A stretch of DNA of 64,000 nt from Rhodocyclales bacterium (GTDB lineage Bacteria; Pseudomonadota; Gammaproteobacteria; Burkholderiales; Rhodocyclaceae): NCBI GenBank assembly GCA_028292505.1, contig JAQGMF010000030.1:1-64000 (forward strand), given 5' to 3'. Shown here piece by piece: positions 36,237 through 45,531 of this stretch; position 1 is the stretch's first letter; every line of letters begins with the position of its first letter. The notes under the pieces were generated by a model that worked only from the letters and a program-made list of their open reading frames with translations, made no database searches and was not told the DNA's origin. Both the position numbers and the translations under genes were made by a program.

Positions 36237-37502
36237 TCAACCCACTCGCGTCATCACGGCGGCAAAGAAACCATCGGTGCCGTGTTGGAGCGGTGTGAGG
36301 CGCAGACGCGTGCTGCTAACCAACTCGATTTTCTGCGCCGCCAGCAACTCATTCACCGGCTGCTCGGCAAATTGCGGGTGCGCCGCCAGGAAGTTGTCCA
36401 CGATGGCGTCGTTCTCTTCGACGAGCAGCGAACAGGTCGCATACACCAGACGGCCGCCGACTTTCACGAGCTTTGCTGCAGCGGCGAGAATGGAAGCCTG
36501 CTTGATGACGAGTTCCGACACACCGACCTGCGTCTGACGCCACTTGAGATCGGGATTGCGGCGCAAGGTGCCCAGACCGCTGCACGGCGCATCGACCAGC
36601 ACGCGGTCCATCTTGCCTGCAAGTTTCTTCAGGCGTTTGTCATTTTCGTGATCGATGGCCGTGGGGTGCACATTGGAAAGCCCGGAGCGGGCCATGCGCG
36701 GCTTGAAGCGTGCCAGACGCTTTTCGGACACATCGAAGGCATAGAGGCGGCCCGTCGAACGCATCATGGCGCCGAGCAGCAGCGTCTTGCCGCCAGCGCC
36801 AGCGCAGAAGTCCGCCACCATTTCGCTGCGCTTCGGTGCGACCAGTATCGCCAGTAGCTGACTGCCTTCGTCCTGTACTTCGATGCTGCCATCGAGGAAC
36901 AAGGGATGTTTTTGCAACGCGACCTTTTCGTTCATGCGGATCGCATACGGAGAGTATTTTCCCGGCGTGCCGACCAAACCATCGGCGGCCAGACGCGCGA
37001 TGGCCGCGTCGCGCTCGATCTTGAGCGGATTGACGCGGATATCGAGCGGTGCCGGCGCGTTCAGCGAATCGGCCAGCGTGATCAAGCCTTCCTCACCATA
37101 TTGAATCAGCATACGCTCGATCAGCCAGTCCGGCAGATCGCAACGCTCGCCCAGGCTCGGTGCTGCCACTTCGCTGGTCTTCAGTTCGGCAAGCCAGTTG
37201 CGCTCGCCGCCAGACAGCAAGGGTTCGAGCTGGCGGATGGAGAGGCCGTCGTAGCGCGTCAGCCACGCAATGAGCAGCTTGCGCGCGCCAACCGCGTCGC
37301 CGGCAACCCGTCGCAGCTGGCGCAGATGCCGCACCACGCCGTACACAGACTCGGCAACGAAGGCGCGGTCGCCCATACCCAGGGCACGCTGACCGCGAAA
37401 GAAAGCGGAGAGGACACCGTCGGCGGGATATTTGAAGTCCAGCACTTCGTCGAGCGCCTGGCTGGCGGCGTCGAGTTGCTCGGCGGAAATTCGGAGGGCC
37501 AT
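36237..37502 (-). CDS. RsmB/NOP-family RNA C5-cytosine methyltransferase
   Basis: SAM-dependent m5C methyltransferase acting on rRNA. 421 residues: an N-terminal NusB-like helical region (about 1-130), a SAM-binding pocket VADFCAGAGGKTLLLGAMMR near 225, the catalytic DAPCSGLGTLRRNPDLKW near 310, and second catalytic-site VYATCSLLVEEND. Sequence is RsmB-like, but a second paralogue is usual in this group, so rsmB itself is not assigned. It lies upstream of the MscS gene with a short overlap and downstream of a terminator. Confidence 0.88.
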   Translation of the reverse strand: MALRISAEQLDAASQALDEVLDFKYPADGVLSAFFRGQRALGMGDRAFVAESVYGVVRHLRQLRRVAGDAVGARKLLIAWLTRYDGLSIRQLEPLLSGGERNWLAELKTSEVAAPSLGERCDLPDWLIERMLIQYGEEGLITLADSLNAPAPLDIRVNPLKIERDAAIARLAADGLVGTPGKYSPYAIRMNEKVALQKHPLFLDGSIEVQDEGSQLLAILVAPKRSEMVADFCAGAGGKTLLLGAMMRSTGRLYAFDVSEKRLARFKPRMARSGLSNVHPTAIDHENDKRLKKLAGKMDRVLVDAPCSGLGTLRRNPDLKWRQTQVGVSELVIKQASILAAAAKLVKVGGRLVYATCSLLVEENDAIVDNFLAAHPQFAEQPVNELLAAQKIELVSSTRLRLTPLQHGTDGFFAAVMTRVG

Positions 37503-37580
37503 GAAGATTGCGCAGAGAAGAATGAGGCCGGATTATAGCCCTGCTGCGGTCAGCCCCAGGCATGGTGCCCCAAAACGCAA

Positions 37581-37610
37581 AAAGCCTGCCGACACATGTC
37601 AGCAGGCTTT
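37581..37610 (-). terminator. Terminator of the PEP-CTERM gene
   Basis: AAAGCCTGCCGAC pairs with GTCAGCAGGCTTT (one mismatch) around ACAT, followed on the minus strand by TTTTTGCGTTTTG. It separates the PEP-CTERM gene from the RNA methyltransferase gene. Confidence 0.85.
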
Positions 37611-37626
37611 ACAAGGCAGACCCCAC

Positions 37627-39045
37627 TTACTTGCGTGAGCGACGCCGCGCCGCCACGCCCATCACACCGAGTCCCAGCAGCAGCATGGCGCAGCTATTCG
37701 GTTCCGGCACGTCGGCGATGGCTTGTTCCGTGAAGGAAGCACCCAGCCTGGCCAGGTCGGCGTCAGTGAAGCCGAAGACGAAGAACTTGTTGTCACCCGC
37801 TACGGCAGACACAAAATCGTTATCGTTGGTGACATACAGCGTGTGTGTCACGAGGCCATCGACAATCAGATCGTCGCCGAAAGCAAGGCCTTCGATCTTC
37901 GAAGGTATCTGGCTGCTTGCTATGCCTTTGGCATTCATCAGCGCAACGAGATCGGCAAACAGTACTTTGGGAACGGCCTTCAAAGAAAGATCGCCGCTCA
38001 GGCTGGTGACGTCCTGCGCGCCGGTGAGGTCGATCTTGAAGAGTTGCTTGGCGACTGCAGTGGAACCATCGCCGAGGCCCTTGCCATCGCGTTCATCGAC
38101 CACGAACTGATGATCGTTGAGCGCCACGATTTCACTGACGCCGGAGCCGGTGGTCAGCTTGTAGGCATACTCATGCGTGGTGCCGCTGGCGATGTCGATG
38201 GTGACGATGCGCACGATCTTGTTGGTGTCCTGCTCCAGGGGCGCCTGCATGATGCCCACCAGGGTCTTGCCATCCGGCGTGATTGCCAGGCCTTCCATGC
38301 CCTTGTTACTCACCCGGCCCACGGCGTTGCTGGCGATTTCAACACCGCCCTGAGCACTCAGTTTGGTGATGTCGAGATTGGAAGGCAGGGTGAAGCTCTT
38401 GATACGCTGGCCGGTAGCGCGGTCGAACTGATAGATATAGGGACCGTATTCGTCCGAAACGAAAATGCTTTTGCCATCGTTGGAAACGCGCACGCCTTCC
38501 GGATCGAGACGCGCATTGTTCAGGTTGCCCGACGACAGCGACGGATCGAAGTTGTCGGAGCGGCCGGTGAAGTAATTCGTGCCATTGATGGCATTGAGCA
38601 CAGGAGCACCGCTGCCGAGACCCACGTCCGCGCCACTGCCGTAGGTCAATGCCGTCGCGCTGGACAACAGCGTGGTGGCGATCAATGTCGGCGCCAGGCT
38701 GTATGCGTACGTAGCGCCCGGCGCATTCTGCGTCAGGCTCATGTTGAGGGTCTGGAAGCGCGAGATGTACGAAGTAGTATCGTCGACCAGCGAGTTGTAC
38801 GCGGTGGCGTTCGGCCCGCGATCCGGCGTGGCGATGAAGGTATTGCCGCCGGCCCAGGCGAATCCCGAACCCATGCCGCCGAGTATGTTGCCAGCCACGC
38901 CATTTTCCAGCAGGCCGGATGTTTGCGACGATAGGTCGGCGCTGCCGCTCAGGGTGCCGACAGCGAGCAGACTGACCGTGGCATGCGCAGCGGATGTCGC
39001 TAGGATTGCTGCCAGCAACAACGGAATGATTTTCTTGTTTGTCAT
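37627..39045 (-). CDS. Esterase-like phytase-domain protein with PEP-CTERM signal
   Basis: An exported 472-residue protein. The signal peptide is MTNKKIIPLLLAAILATSAA. The body matches the esterase-like phytase / beta-propeller family: GSGFAWAGGNTFIATPDRGP, RLDPEGVRVSNDGKSIFVSD, NKGMEGLAITPDGKTLVGIM, SKIEGLAFGDDL. The end is a PEP-CTERM anchor: VPEPNSCAMLLLGLGVMGVA then ARRRSRK, so exosortase (EpsH/XrtA-type) processing is expected. The ATG at 39045 has GGGGAG upstream. Probably a surface or EPS-linked phosphoesterase; activity is not shown. No exosortase or EPS locus is in the window. Confidence 0.85.
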   Translation of the reverse strand: MTNKKIIPLLLAAILATSAAHATVSLLAVGTLSGSADLSSQTSGLLENGVAGNILGGMGSGFAWAGGNTFIATPDRGPNATAYNSLVDDTTSYISRFQTLNMSLTQNAPGATYAYSLAPTLIATTLLSSATALTYGSGADVGLGSGAPVLNAINGTNYFTGRSDNFDPSLSSGNLNNARLDPEGVRVSNDGKSIFVSDEYGPYIYQFDRATGQRIKSFTLPSNLDITKLSAQGGVEIASNAVGRVSNKGMEGLAITPDGKTLVGIMQAPLEQDTNKIVRIVTIDIASGTTHEYAYKLTTGSGVSEIVALNDHQFVVDERDGKGLGDGSTAVAKQLFKIDLTGAQDVTSLSGDLSLKAVPKVLFADLVALMNAKGIASSQIPSKIEGLAFGDDLIVDGLVTHTLYVTNDNDFVSAVAGDNKFFVFGFTDADLARLGASFTEQAIADVPEPNSCAMLLLGLGVMGVAARRRSRK

Positions 39046-39130
39046 GACACAACTCCCCTGAATGAAGAGGGTCATGTTCGTCGAACGGCGTTACGCGTGT
39101 GTGACAACGCCGCGCACTGCGCCAATTCAA

Positions 39131-40243
39131 CTAGTCGTTTGCCGCTGGCGTACTCGGGCGACGCCCCACGACATCACCGTTCACCTCGACCTCCTCGGCC
39201 TTCAGATCGTAAGTGCCGCCCGCGTCTTCGACACGGATGCGCACCGGTGCGTTGCGCCAATCCACCGCCAGCCAGACGTCGATCTTGAGCGAACCGTTGC
39301 GCGCCTCCGCATGAAACTGGCGAGCAATCACCGCGCCGACCGGCAGCTCGACAATATGTGCAGGCCGTTGTTCGATGCTGACGCGACTTACCGAACCGCG
39401 AAAGCTGACGACGAACACATCGAAATTCTCGCCGCCGACCGGTTGCAAGGCCATGAAGTGCGTCAGCGCCAACATGTCAAGCGCATAACCACCGGTCTCG
39501 ACTTCGCGCGCCGTGCCCTTGCGTATCTGCTGCACCTTGTTACCCGCCGCGTCGAATTGCGTTTCGTATTGGGCCGAGTTGAAGGTCTCGCGGAAGCTGT
39601 CCGACACAGGCCTGCCGGCCACGATCCGGCCGCTCGATTCCTGCCTGATCAACTCGCCCTTGATCGGCACCGAACCACGCAAGGAGGCGGAAAACTGCGT
39701 GTCGTCATGCGACCAGATTTGTTCGCCGCTGATTGGCAAACCGTAATAACTGGATATGTAGCGAACGCGACCTTGCCGCGCCCAGGCATCGATGCCGGCC
39801 AATGGCAGCGATTGCGCAGGCGGCGTCCCGGCAAGAGCAGGCGCTTGCGCTTGAGGAAGGGATTGCGCTTCGACGACGGCCGACTGCGCCGCGACGGGGC
39901 TGGGCAATCCAGCGCTTTGCTCAACCGGCGTCGACTGCGCCGAGTTGTCGGGCGACGACTCGCTGCTCGGCGATGCGTTATTGGCGGCAAGCAACTGATC
40001 GCCGAGACCTGCCGTCGGCGCGTCCAATATTGGCGGCGCCGGTTTCTTTGGCTTGGGTGGTTGGGGCCTCGGCTTGGGCGCAGGGACTTGCGTTTCGCCA
40101 GCAGGCGGCGCAAGCAGCACAGCAGAGATTGGCGTGCCGCCAAGCGTTTCATCGTCTGGCGTATGCAAGCCGGGGACGACGAGCGCCATCAGGTGAACCA
40201 GCAGGGACGCACCGGCGGCAAAGACCAGCGGACTTACCCGCAT
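39131..40243 (-). CDS. DUF3108 domain envelope protein
   Basis: A 370-residue protein with one N-terminal membrane helix (SPLVFAAGASLLVHLMALVV), a long Pro/Lys-rich stretch (VPAPKPRPQPPKPKKPAPP) like TonB linkers, then a DUF3108-type beta-rich domain (GYALDMLALTHFMALQPVGG, KIDVWLAVDWRNAPVRIRVE). DUF3108 proteins are periplasmic and of unknown function. Position after purN on the same strand is conserved in Burkholderiales in my experience, but functional coupling is not known. Confidence 0.8.
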   Translation of the reverse strand: MRVSPLVFAAGASLLVHLMALVVPGLHTPDDETLGGTPISAVLLAPPAGETQVPAPKPRPQPPKPKKPAPPILDAPTAGLGDQLLAANNASPSSESSPDNSAQSTPVEQSAGLPSPVAAQSAVVEAQSLPQAQAPALAGTPPAQSLPLAGIDAWARQGRVRYISSYYGLPISGEQIWSHDDTQFSASLRGSVPIKGELIRQESSGRIVAGRPVSDSFRETFNSAQYETQFDAAGNKVQQIRKGTAREVETGGYALDMLALTHFMALQPVGGENFDVFVVSFRGSVSRVSIEQRPAHIVELPVGAVIARQFHAEARNGSLKIDVWLAVDWRNAPVRIRVEDAGGTYDLKAEEVEVNGDVVGRRPSTPAAND

Positions 40244-40263
40244 GTCATTAACTCAGCCATACG

Positions 40264-40917
40264 TCAGGGACTATCCGCCTCGGTCAGCGGCACCGTCCAG
40301 CCTTCCGCGCCGGATTGTCCATTGGTAACTCTCGCGCGGCCATCGACAAGCACCACCCTGTCGTCGACGAACCAGCGGACGGTCTGCGGATAGATGCGGT
40401 GTTCCTGCGCAAGCACGCGCGCGGCGAGGCTCTGCTCGTCGTCATCGTCACGTACCGGCACGGCGGCCTGGATGATGATGGGGCCGCAATCGAGATCGGC
40501 CGTTACGAAATGCACGCTGGCACCATGCAGCTTGACGCCGCTTTCGAGCGCACGCGCATGGGTATGCAAACCGGGAAATGCCGGTAGCAATGATGGATGA
40601 ATATTGATCAGTCGACCTGTGTAATGGGCGACAAAGCGGGCCGTCAGTACCCGCATGAAACCGGCGAGAACGACAAGATGCGGCGCATGAGTGTCGATTG
40701 CCTCGGCCAGTGCGGCATCGAAGGTCTCGCGATTGGCGTAGGCCTTGTGGTCAACTACGGCGGTGGCAATGCCGTGCCGATTGGCGAAGTCCAGGCCTGC
40801 AGCGTCGGGACGATTGGCAATGACCGCGGCAATGTGTGCGCCGGGTATGGCACTGCGCACGATGGCTTCCATATTGCTGCCACGGCCGGAGATGAGTATG
40901 ACAATGTTCTTATTCAT
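40264..40917 (-). CDS. purN: Phosphoribosylglycinamide formyltransferase PurN
   Basis: Third step of de novo purine synthesis, formylating GAR with 10-formyl-tetrahydrofolate. Motifs present: ISGRGSNMEAIV at the N-terminus, MRVLTARFVAHYTGRLINIH then SLLPAFPGLHTHARALESGV and HGASVHFV with the catalytic His and Asp (VTADLDCGPIIIQ). 217 residues is normal. It lies between the DedA gene (24-base gap) and the DUF3108 gene (20-base gap) on the minus strand, probably one transcription unit. Confidence 0.95.
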   Translation of the reverse strand: MNKNIVILISGRGSNMEAIVRSAIPGAHIAAVIANRPDAAGLDFANRHGIATAVVDHKAYANRETFDAALAEAIDTHAPHLVVLAGFMRVLTARFVAHYTGRLINIHPSLLPAFPGLHTHARALESGVKLHGASVHFVTADLDCGPIIIQAAVPVRDDDDEQSLAARVLAQEHRIYPQTVRWFVDDRVVLVDGRARVTNGQSGAEGWTVPLTEADSP

Positions 40918-40941
40918 GCTCTGTCTCGATGATAGAGGCGG

Positions 40942-41583
40942 TCATGCGACCGTGCGGCGCGACTTGGCCCATGCAAAGACGACCGGCAGCAAGGACACGC
41001 CGATGATGCCGAATATGAAGAAGCTCAGATTGGCGCGCACGAACGGGATGTTGGCAAAGAAGAAGCCAGCATAGGTCAGCGAACCGATCCACAACGCGCC
41101 ACCCAGGAGATCGAGCGGCAGGAAACGTCGCCACGTCATCTTCGCCACGCCGGCCACGAAGGGAGCGAAGCTGCGCAAGATGGGAATGAAGCGTGCAGCA
41201 ATAATGGTCTTGCCGCCCTGTTCCTCGAAATAGGCATGCGTCTTGTCGAAGGCCGCGCGGTTGAACCAGCGCGATTGCTCCCAGCGAAACACGCGCGGCC
41301 CGACCAGGCGGCCGATCCAGTAGTTGGTGTTATCACCCAATACTGCCGCACAGAACAAGATCAATACCAGCAGATGCACGTCCATATTGCCAGTGGCGGC
41401 CAGGCCTCCGGCGACGAACAGCAGTGAGTCGCCGGGCAGGAAAGGCGCGATCACCAGGCCAGTTTCGCAGAATATGATGGCGAACAGAATCATGTAGATC
41501 CATGGGCCGTAATGCGCCGCTAGCACCGCCAAGTGCTTGTCGAGATGGAGAACGATGTCGACGAGTTGAAGAAGGAAGTCCAT
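40942..41583 (-). CDS. DedA/SNARE-associated family membrane protein
   Basis: A 213-residue polytopic protein with the DedA signature: EFxxPFLPGDS-type APFLPGDSLLFVAGGLAATG, ARFIPILRSFAPFVAGVAKM and GGALWIGSLTYAGFFFANIP. DedA proteins act in membrane-lipid (undecaprenyl phosphate/PE flipping) homeostasis. The ATG at 41583 (MDFLLQLVDIVLHLDKHLAV) is used; the frame is open upstream. Likely cotranscribed with purN. Confidence 0.9.
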   Translation of the reverse strand: MDFLLQLVDIVLHLDKHLAVLAAHYGPWIYMILFAIIFCETGLVIAPFLPGDSLLFVAGGLAATGNMDVHLLVLILFCAAVLGDNTNYWIGRLVGPRVFRWEQSRWFNRAAFDKTHAYFEEQGGKTIIAARFIPILRSFAPFVAGVAKMTWRRFLPLDLLGGALWIGSLTYAGFFFANIPFVRANLSFFIFGIIGVSLLPVVFAWAKSRRTVA

Positions 41584-41799
41584 GAAGGCGTGCCGTAGAG
41601 GGAAACCAAGGCCGTCATGATAGTGCATGGCATCGCGCCAGCGGCCACAGCGGCGCCAGCTTGACGCGCATCAAGTGCTGAGGTGTTTTCGAGTTGCATG
41701 CGCTAAATACTGGATTTTCATGCAAATGTGAGCAATAACAAGTCATCGGCCAGGCAGTTCTTGACCGAGGCCGAGCCTCACAAAGCAAGGGGAAGAGTC

Positions 41800-41982
41800 A
41801 TGCCAAGAACACTGTTACTGGCGCTGATCGCGACGGCAATGACAAACCGCAGTCAATCCACCACGCTCAACGATACGGCGAAGCATCGCGACAACATCCG
41901 CAAGCTGCCCGCGCACGATAGATCGAGTGAAGTACGCACCGAGGAACAGGTAACGGCAACGAACGCCACCACTACTCACTGA
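41800..41982 (+). CDS. Small exported protein of unknown function
   Basis: A 60-residue protein. A strong ribosome-binding site (AAGGGGAAGAG) precedes the ATG at 41800; the frame is open further upstream with no such site. It starts with a signal-like segment (MPRTLLLALIATAMTNRSQS), and the remainder is polar with no cysteine. I do not recognise it. It ends 5 bases before the stop of the convergent EAL gene. Confidence 0.4.
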   Translation: MPRTLLLALIATAMTNRSQSTTLNDTAKHRDNIRKLPAHDRSSEVRTEEQVTATNATTTH

Positions 41983-41987
41983 ACGCG

Positions 41988-44300
41988 CTATTCCGCGCTG
42001 CGCTCGCGCCGCCAGGTATCGAATTGCTCGACGCTCATCGGACGTCCGAACAGATAGCCCTGCATCTTCTCGCAACCGAGTGCCAGCAAGGCCTCCTTCT
42101 GCGCTTCGGTTTCGACGCCTTCGGCAACCATGCCGAGATTGCGGCCCTGCGCCAGCATGACCACGGTCGCGACAATGGAGTGATCCGCAGTTGAATTGCA
42201 GATGTTCTCGACGAAGGCTCGGTCTATCTTCAACTGATCTGCAGGCAAGCGGGCGATCTGGCTGAGCGATGAAAAGCCGGTACCGAAATCATCGATGGCG
42301 AAACGCACGCCCAGGCGACGCAGCTCATCGATCTGTGCCATGACATGCGCATGGTCTTCGAGTGCGATCGACTCGGTTATTTCGAGTGTCACCGAGGCGG
42401 GCGGTACATCGCACAGTTCAATGAGCCGGCGCACTTGCACGGCGAAGTCCTCGGCGCGAAATTGCACCGATGAGACATTGATGCTCATCACCATGTCGTG
42501 CAAGCCTTGCCTGCGCCAACGGGCCAGTCGGTCCAATGCGGTCTCAATGACCCACAAGCCCAGTTCGTTGATGAGGCCGGTACGTTCGGCAAGGGGAATG
42601 AAACGCAAGGGCGGTACGGATTCGCCAAAGTCGTTGCGCCAACGCAGGAGTGCCTCGGCACCGACGAGTTCGCCAGTACGCGCATTGACGAGAGGTTGAT
42701 ATGCGAGGCTCAGGCCACGCTTGAAGTCGATTGCTGCGCGCAGGCTATGCAACATGGATACGCGGCTTTGCACGTCTTCCGACAGCGCCCGCGTGAAATA
42801 GCTCCATGCGCCGCCGCCCGAATGCCGCGCCTGGTTGAGCGCAAGATTGGCGCTGCGCATAAGTTCCACCGCGCTGCCTCGGCTATCCGCGATACGCACG
42901 ATACCCAGGCGTACCTGCACGGACAAGGCATGGCCATGAACGAAAAATGGCGATTCAAATGCACGCCGCATCGCCACCGGATCAATGGCGTTTTCCGGCC
43001 CGAATAGGGCGAACACGTCGCCGGATATACGCGCGCAAATCACCCCGGCCCCAACTGCTGCACGCAGGCGTTTGGAAACGCCAATCAGCAGCGTGTCGCC
43101 GCAGCGATGGCCGAGCGCATCGTTGATGTCCGAGAAACGCACCACGTCGGCAAGCGCCAGACAGCGAGAGTCGCTGGCCTTGGCGAACAAGTCTTGGTCG
43201 ACGTCCGAGAGAAAGCGCGTGCGATTGGGCAGATGCGTGAGCGGATCGAAAAAAGCGAAGAAATCGAGGCGCTCGAACAGGTCCACATTCTCGAAACCCA
43301 CCATCAGGTTGGTTGCCAGAATCTCAATGAGGCGACGCGAGACATCGGAAACGCTTTCGGCTACATCACGGCCGACATCGAAGACGACCATGGCCGCACG
43401 CGTGCCGCCGCCCATCCAGATGAAGACGCGTGAGCCTTCGAACAGCGTTGTGCGCGCCGCTACGCAGCGATTGACGGCACGCTGCAGATCCGCATCGGCC
43501 ACCTTGTCGAGCATGATGCCCACCAGGCCGGCATAGTCGCCGACGGCGTTGAGCACCGATAAACCGGTCGCTGTGCGCTCGGGCGCAGCAGGCAGATCAA
43601 CGCAAACGAAGCCGCTGGCGGGCACGCCGAGCAAGCTACCCAGATGGGTCAGCAACTGGCCGGAAAACTCCGTCGCCGAACGAATACGGAACATGCTGTT
43701 AGAAGCGCGCGAGACTTCGCCGAGGCCATGATTGGTCCGCTCGATGCGGTCGAGCTGCGCATAGGCACGTACCGCCGAGGTCAGTGTCGTGATCAGCCGT
43801 GTCTGTGTGAGTTCGGACTTGGTGCGGTAATCATTGATGTCGTAGCGCTGGATGACTTCCAGCTCAGGTGCATAACCGGGTTGGCCGGTACGCAACACGA
43901 TGCGCAAGCTCTTGAGGCCGAGGCGGTTACGAATGCTGTCGACCAAGGTCAAACCTGCATCAGTGGTTTCCATCACCACGTCCAGCATCGCCACAGCCAC
44001 ACCCTCGCTGCTGACAAGCATGGCCTCGGCTTCGGCTGCGCTGTAGGCGTGCAGCAATTCCAGCGGAGTGCCATCGATCTTGACACCACGCAAAGCAAAA
44101 ACCGTTGCGCGGTGAACCTCCTCATCGTCGTCCGCCAGCAATATGCGCCACGCGGGAACGGTGTTGGCGGCAGGCGCTTCGACGCCGTCCACGGCTTTGC
44201 CCTGCTCGGCGGCAAACACGATCATGTCGTTGCCCACCTCGCCAGGATTGGCTGCCGCCACTGAAGCGAATGCCTCATGTTGCGCCGTGTCGCGCACCAT
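41988..44300 (-). CDS. REC-DUF3369-GGDEF-EAL c-di-GMP phosphodiesterase
   Basis: Cyclic-di-GMP enzyme. A REC domain (ILLADDDEEVHRATVFAL, phospho-acceptor Asp in MLDVVMETTDAG) is followed by a DUF3369 sensor block, a degenerate GGDEF domain with SGDVF where GGDEF should be (so no cyclase activity expected), and an intact EAL domain: AEALLRWRNDFGES, SINVSSVQFRAEDF, FAIDDFGTGFSSLSQIAR and MVAEGVETEAQKEALL. The ATG at 44300 has GGAGG about 10 bases upstream; a GTG at 44336 is the alternative. No cognate kinase is adjacent. Could regulate the MshE ATPase through c-di-GMP. Confidence 0.92.
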   Translation of the reverse strand: MVRDTAQHEAFASVAAANPGEVGNDMIVFAAEQGKAVDGVEAPAANTVPAWRILLADDDEEVHRATVFALRGVKIDGTPLELLHAYSAAEAEAMLVSSEGVAVAMLDVVMETTDAGLTLVDSIRNRLGLKSLRIVLRTGQPGYAPELEVIQRYDINDYRTKSELTQTRLITTLTSAVRAYAQLDRIERTNHGLGEVSRASNSMFRIRSATEFSGQLLTHLGSLLGVPASGFVCVDLPAAPERTATGLSVLNAVGDYAGLVGIMLDKVADADLQRAVNRCVAARTTLFEGSRVFIWMGGGTRAAMVVFDVGRDVAESVSDVSRRLIEILATNLMVGFENVDLFERLDFFAFFDPLTHLPNRTRFLSDVDQDLFAKASDSRCLALADVVRFSDINDALGHRCGDTLLIGVSKRLRAAVGAGVICARISGDVFALFGPENAIDPVAMRRAFESPFFVHGHALSVQVRLGIVRIADSRGSAVELMRSANLALNQARHSGGGAWSYFTRALSEDVQSRVSMLHSLRAAIDFKRGLSLAYQPLVNARTGELVGAEALLRWRNDFGESVPPLRFIPLAERTGLINELGLWVIETALDRLARWRRQGLHDMVMSINVSSVQFRAEDFAVQVRRLIELCDVPPASVTLEITESIALEDHAHVMAQIDELRRLGVRFAIDDFGTGFSSLSQIARLPADQLKIDRAFVENICNSTADHSIVATVVMLAQGRNLGMVAEGVETEAQKEALLALGCEKMQGYLFGRPMSVEQFDTWRRERSAE

Positions 44301-44468
44301 ATCTTCACTGCCTCCCATTTCGGGCCGTGCGTTCACTCATTGTGTCCCATGACTGCATCGACTATTTCCGAATGTCTAGCCCACACCGGCTTTGCCCCTC
44401 TGGACACTAACGGCAGTCTCCGCCCAAGACTGAAATCGCATCCATGCTGCACGATCAACGCGGTGAAA

Positions 44469-44795
44469 TCAGGGCTTCGCGGCAGGCTCCGACGCGGCGA
44501 CAACTGCATCGCAAAAGCGCGCCAGTCGCAAATCGAGTTCTGTCACGCCGCCAGCATCATGGGTGCTGAGATTGATCGTTACCCGGTTATAGGTGTTGGA
44601 CCAATCCGGATGATGGTCAAGGCGTTCCGCCATCATCGCCACCCGTGACATGAAGCCGAATGCAGCATTGAAGTCGGGAAATACAAAGTCGCGGTGCAGT
44701 GATACGGCACCTTCTGGGCCTGCTTCGCGCTGCCACAAGGGCAAATCACATAACGCAGCATCGATCTGCGTCGCATCGAGTCGTGTTGGTCTCAC
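44469..44795 (-). CDS. phhB: Pterin-4-alpha-carbinolamine dehydratase
   Basis: Recycles tetrahydrobiopterin carbinolamine for phenylalanine hydroxylase; cytoplasmic. 108 residues from GTG 44795, preceded by AGGAGG 6 bases upstream. Family motifs: WQREAGPEGAVSLHRDFVFP, FGFMSRVAMMAERLDHHPDW and YNRVTINLSTHDAGGVTELD with the catalytic His residues (DHHPDW, STHDAGG). No phhA is adjacent. Confidence 0.93.
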   Translation of the reverse strand: MRPTRLDATQIDAALCDLPLWQREAGPEGAVSLHRDFVFPDFNAAFGFMSRVAMMAERLDHHPDWSNTYNRVTINLSTHDAGGVTELDLRLARFCDAVVAASEPAAKP

Positions 44796-44991
44796 AGTGC
44801 GCCTCCTCTCCAGGCAACAGCACAAAGGTTTGCCACGATGCACAAAGACTTCGTCGCAAAATCATTAAAGCTTGTTGTCACCGGAAAGCATCCTAACGCT
44901 TGCCAAGCCTCGCCGCAATTGGCGCGCGGCGACCGCCATCTGTCCGACATTGCCGCACAGCACATGGACGGACCGGATGGCTGCGTGCAAA

Positions 44992-45519
44992 ATGCGCCCT
45001 CGCCACTACTTGATCCCCAGCATCGTCGTGACTGCCCCTGCTTCGCCCACCCGCCGTACCGGCTTCAGCCTGATCGAACTATTGATCTCGCTGGCCATCC
45101 TGGCCGTGTTGGCAAGCATGGCCGTACCGATCGTGCAAGTGAGCATCCAGCGCGCTAAAGAAGAAGATCTGCGCCTTGCGTTACGCGAAATTCGTCATGG
45201 CATCGATGCCTACAAGACGGCTTCGGACCAAGGCGTCATCGCCAGCGAAGTCGGGTCGCCCGGCTTTCCGAAGACCCTCGATGATCTCGTGCTCGGCAAG
45301 GTTGACCAGCGCACTGCCGCTGGCCGCAAGATCTATTTCCTGCGACACATCCCACGCGACCCCTTCAGCGACGACCCGACGCTGCCGGACAACGCGACAT
45401 GGGGCTTGCGTAGCTACGCGAGCGACGCGGCCGATCCGCATGAAGGCGACGATGTGTACGACGTTTATTCCAAGTCTTCACAGACCGGACTCAACGGCGT
45501 TCCCTACCGTCGCTGGTAA
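44992..45519 (+). CDS. Type II/IV pseudopilin-like protein (GspG-like)
   Basis: A 175-residue prepilin: cut expected before [20 protein letters not shown] with Glu at +5. The following [20 protein letters not shown] and [20 protein letters not shown] are typical of GspG major pseudopilins, as is the later Cys-free body ending NGVPYRRW. The start at 44992 (a short basic leader) is one of several in-frame ATGs. No GspC-L components are nearby, so it is an orphan or serves a machine encoded elsewhere. Confidence 0.65.
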   Translation: MRPRHYLIPSIVVTAPASPTRRTGFSLIELLISLAILAVLASMAVPIVQVSIQRAKEEDLRLALREIRHGIDAYKTASDQGVIASEVGSPGFPKTLDDLVLGKVDQRTAAGRKIYFLRHIPRDPFSDDPTLPDNATWGLRSYASDAADPHEGDDVYDVYSKSSQTGLNGVPYRRW

Positions 45520-45531
45520 GAGGTGCATTGG

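Noticed and set aside
39062-40393. 443-codon + strand frame across the DUF3108 and purN genes
   Set aside because: The opposite strand carries clear DUF3108 and purN genes; the translation is Arg/His-rich and lacks a domain.
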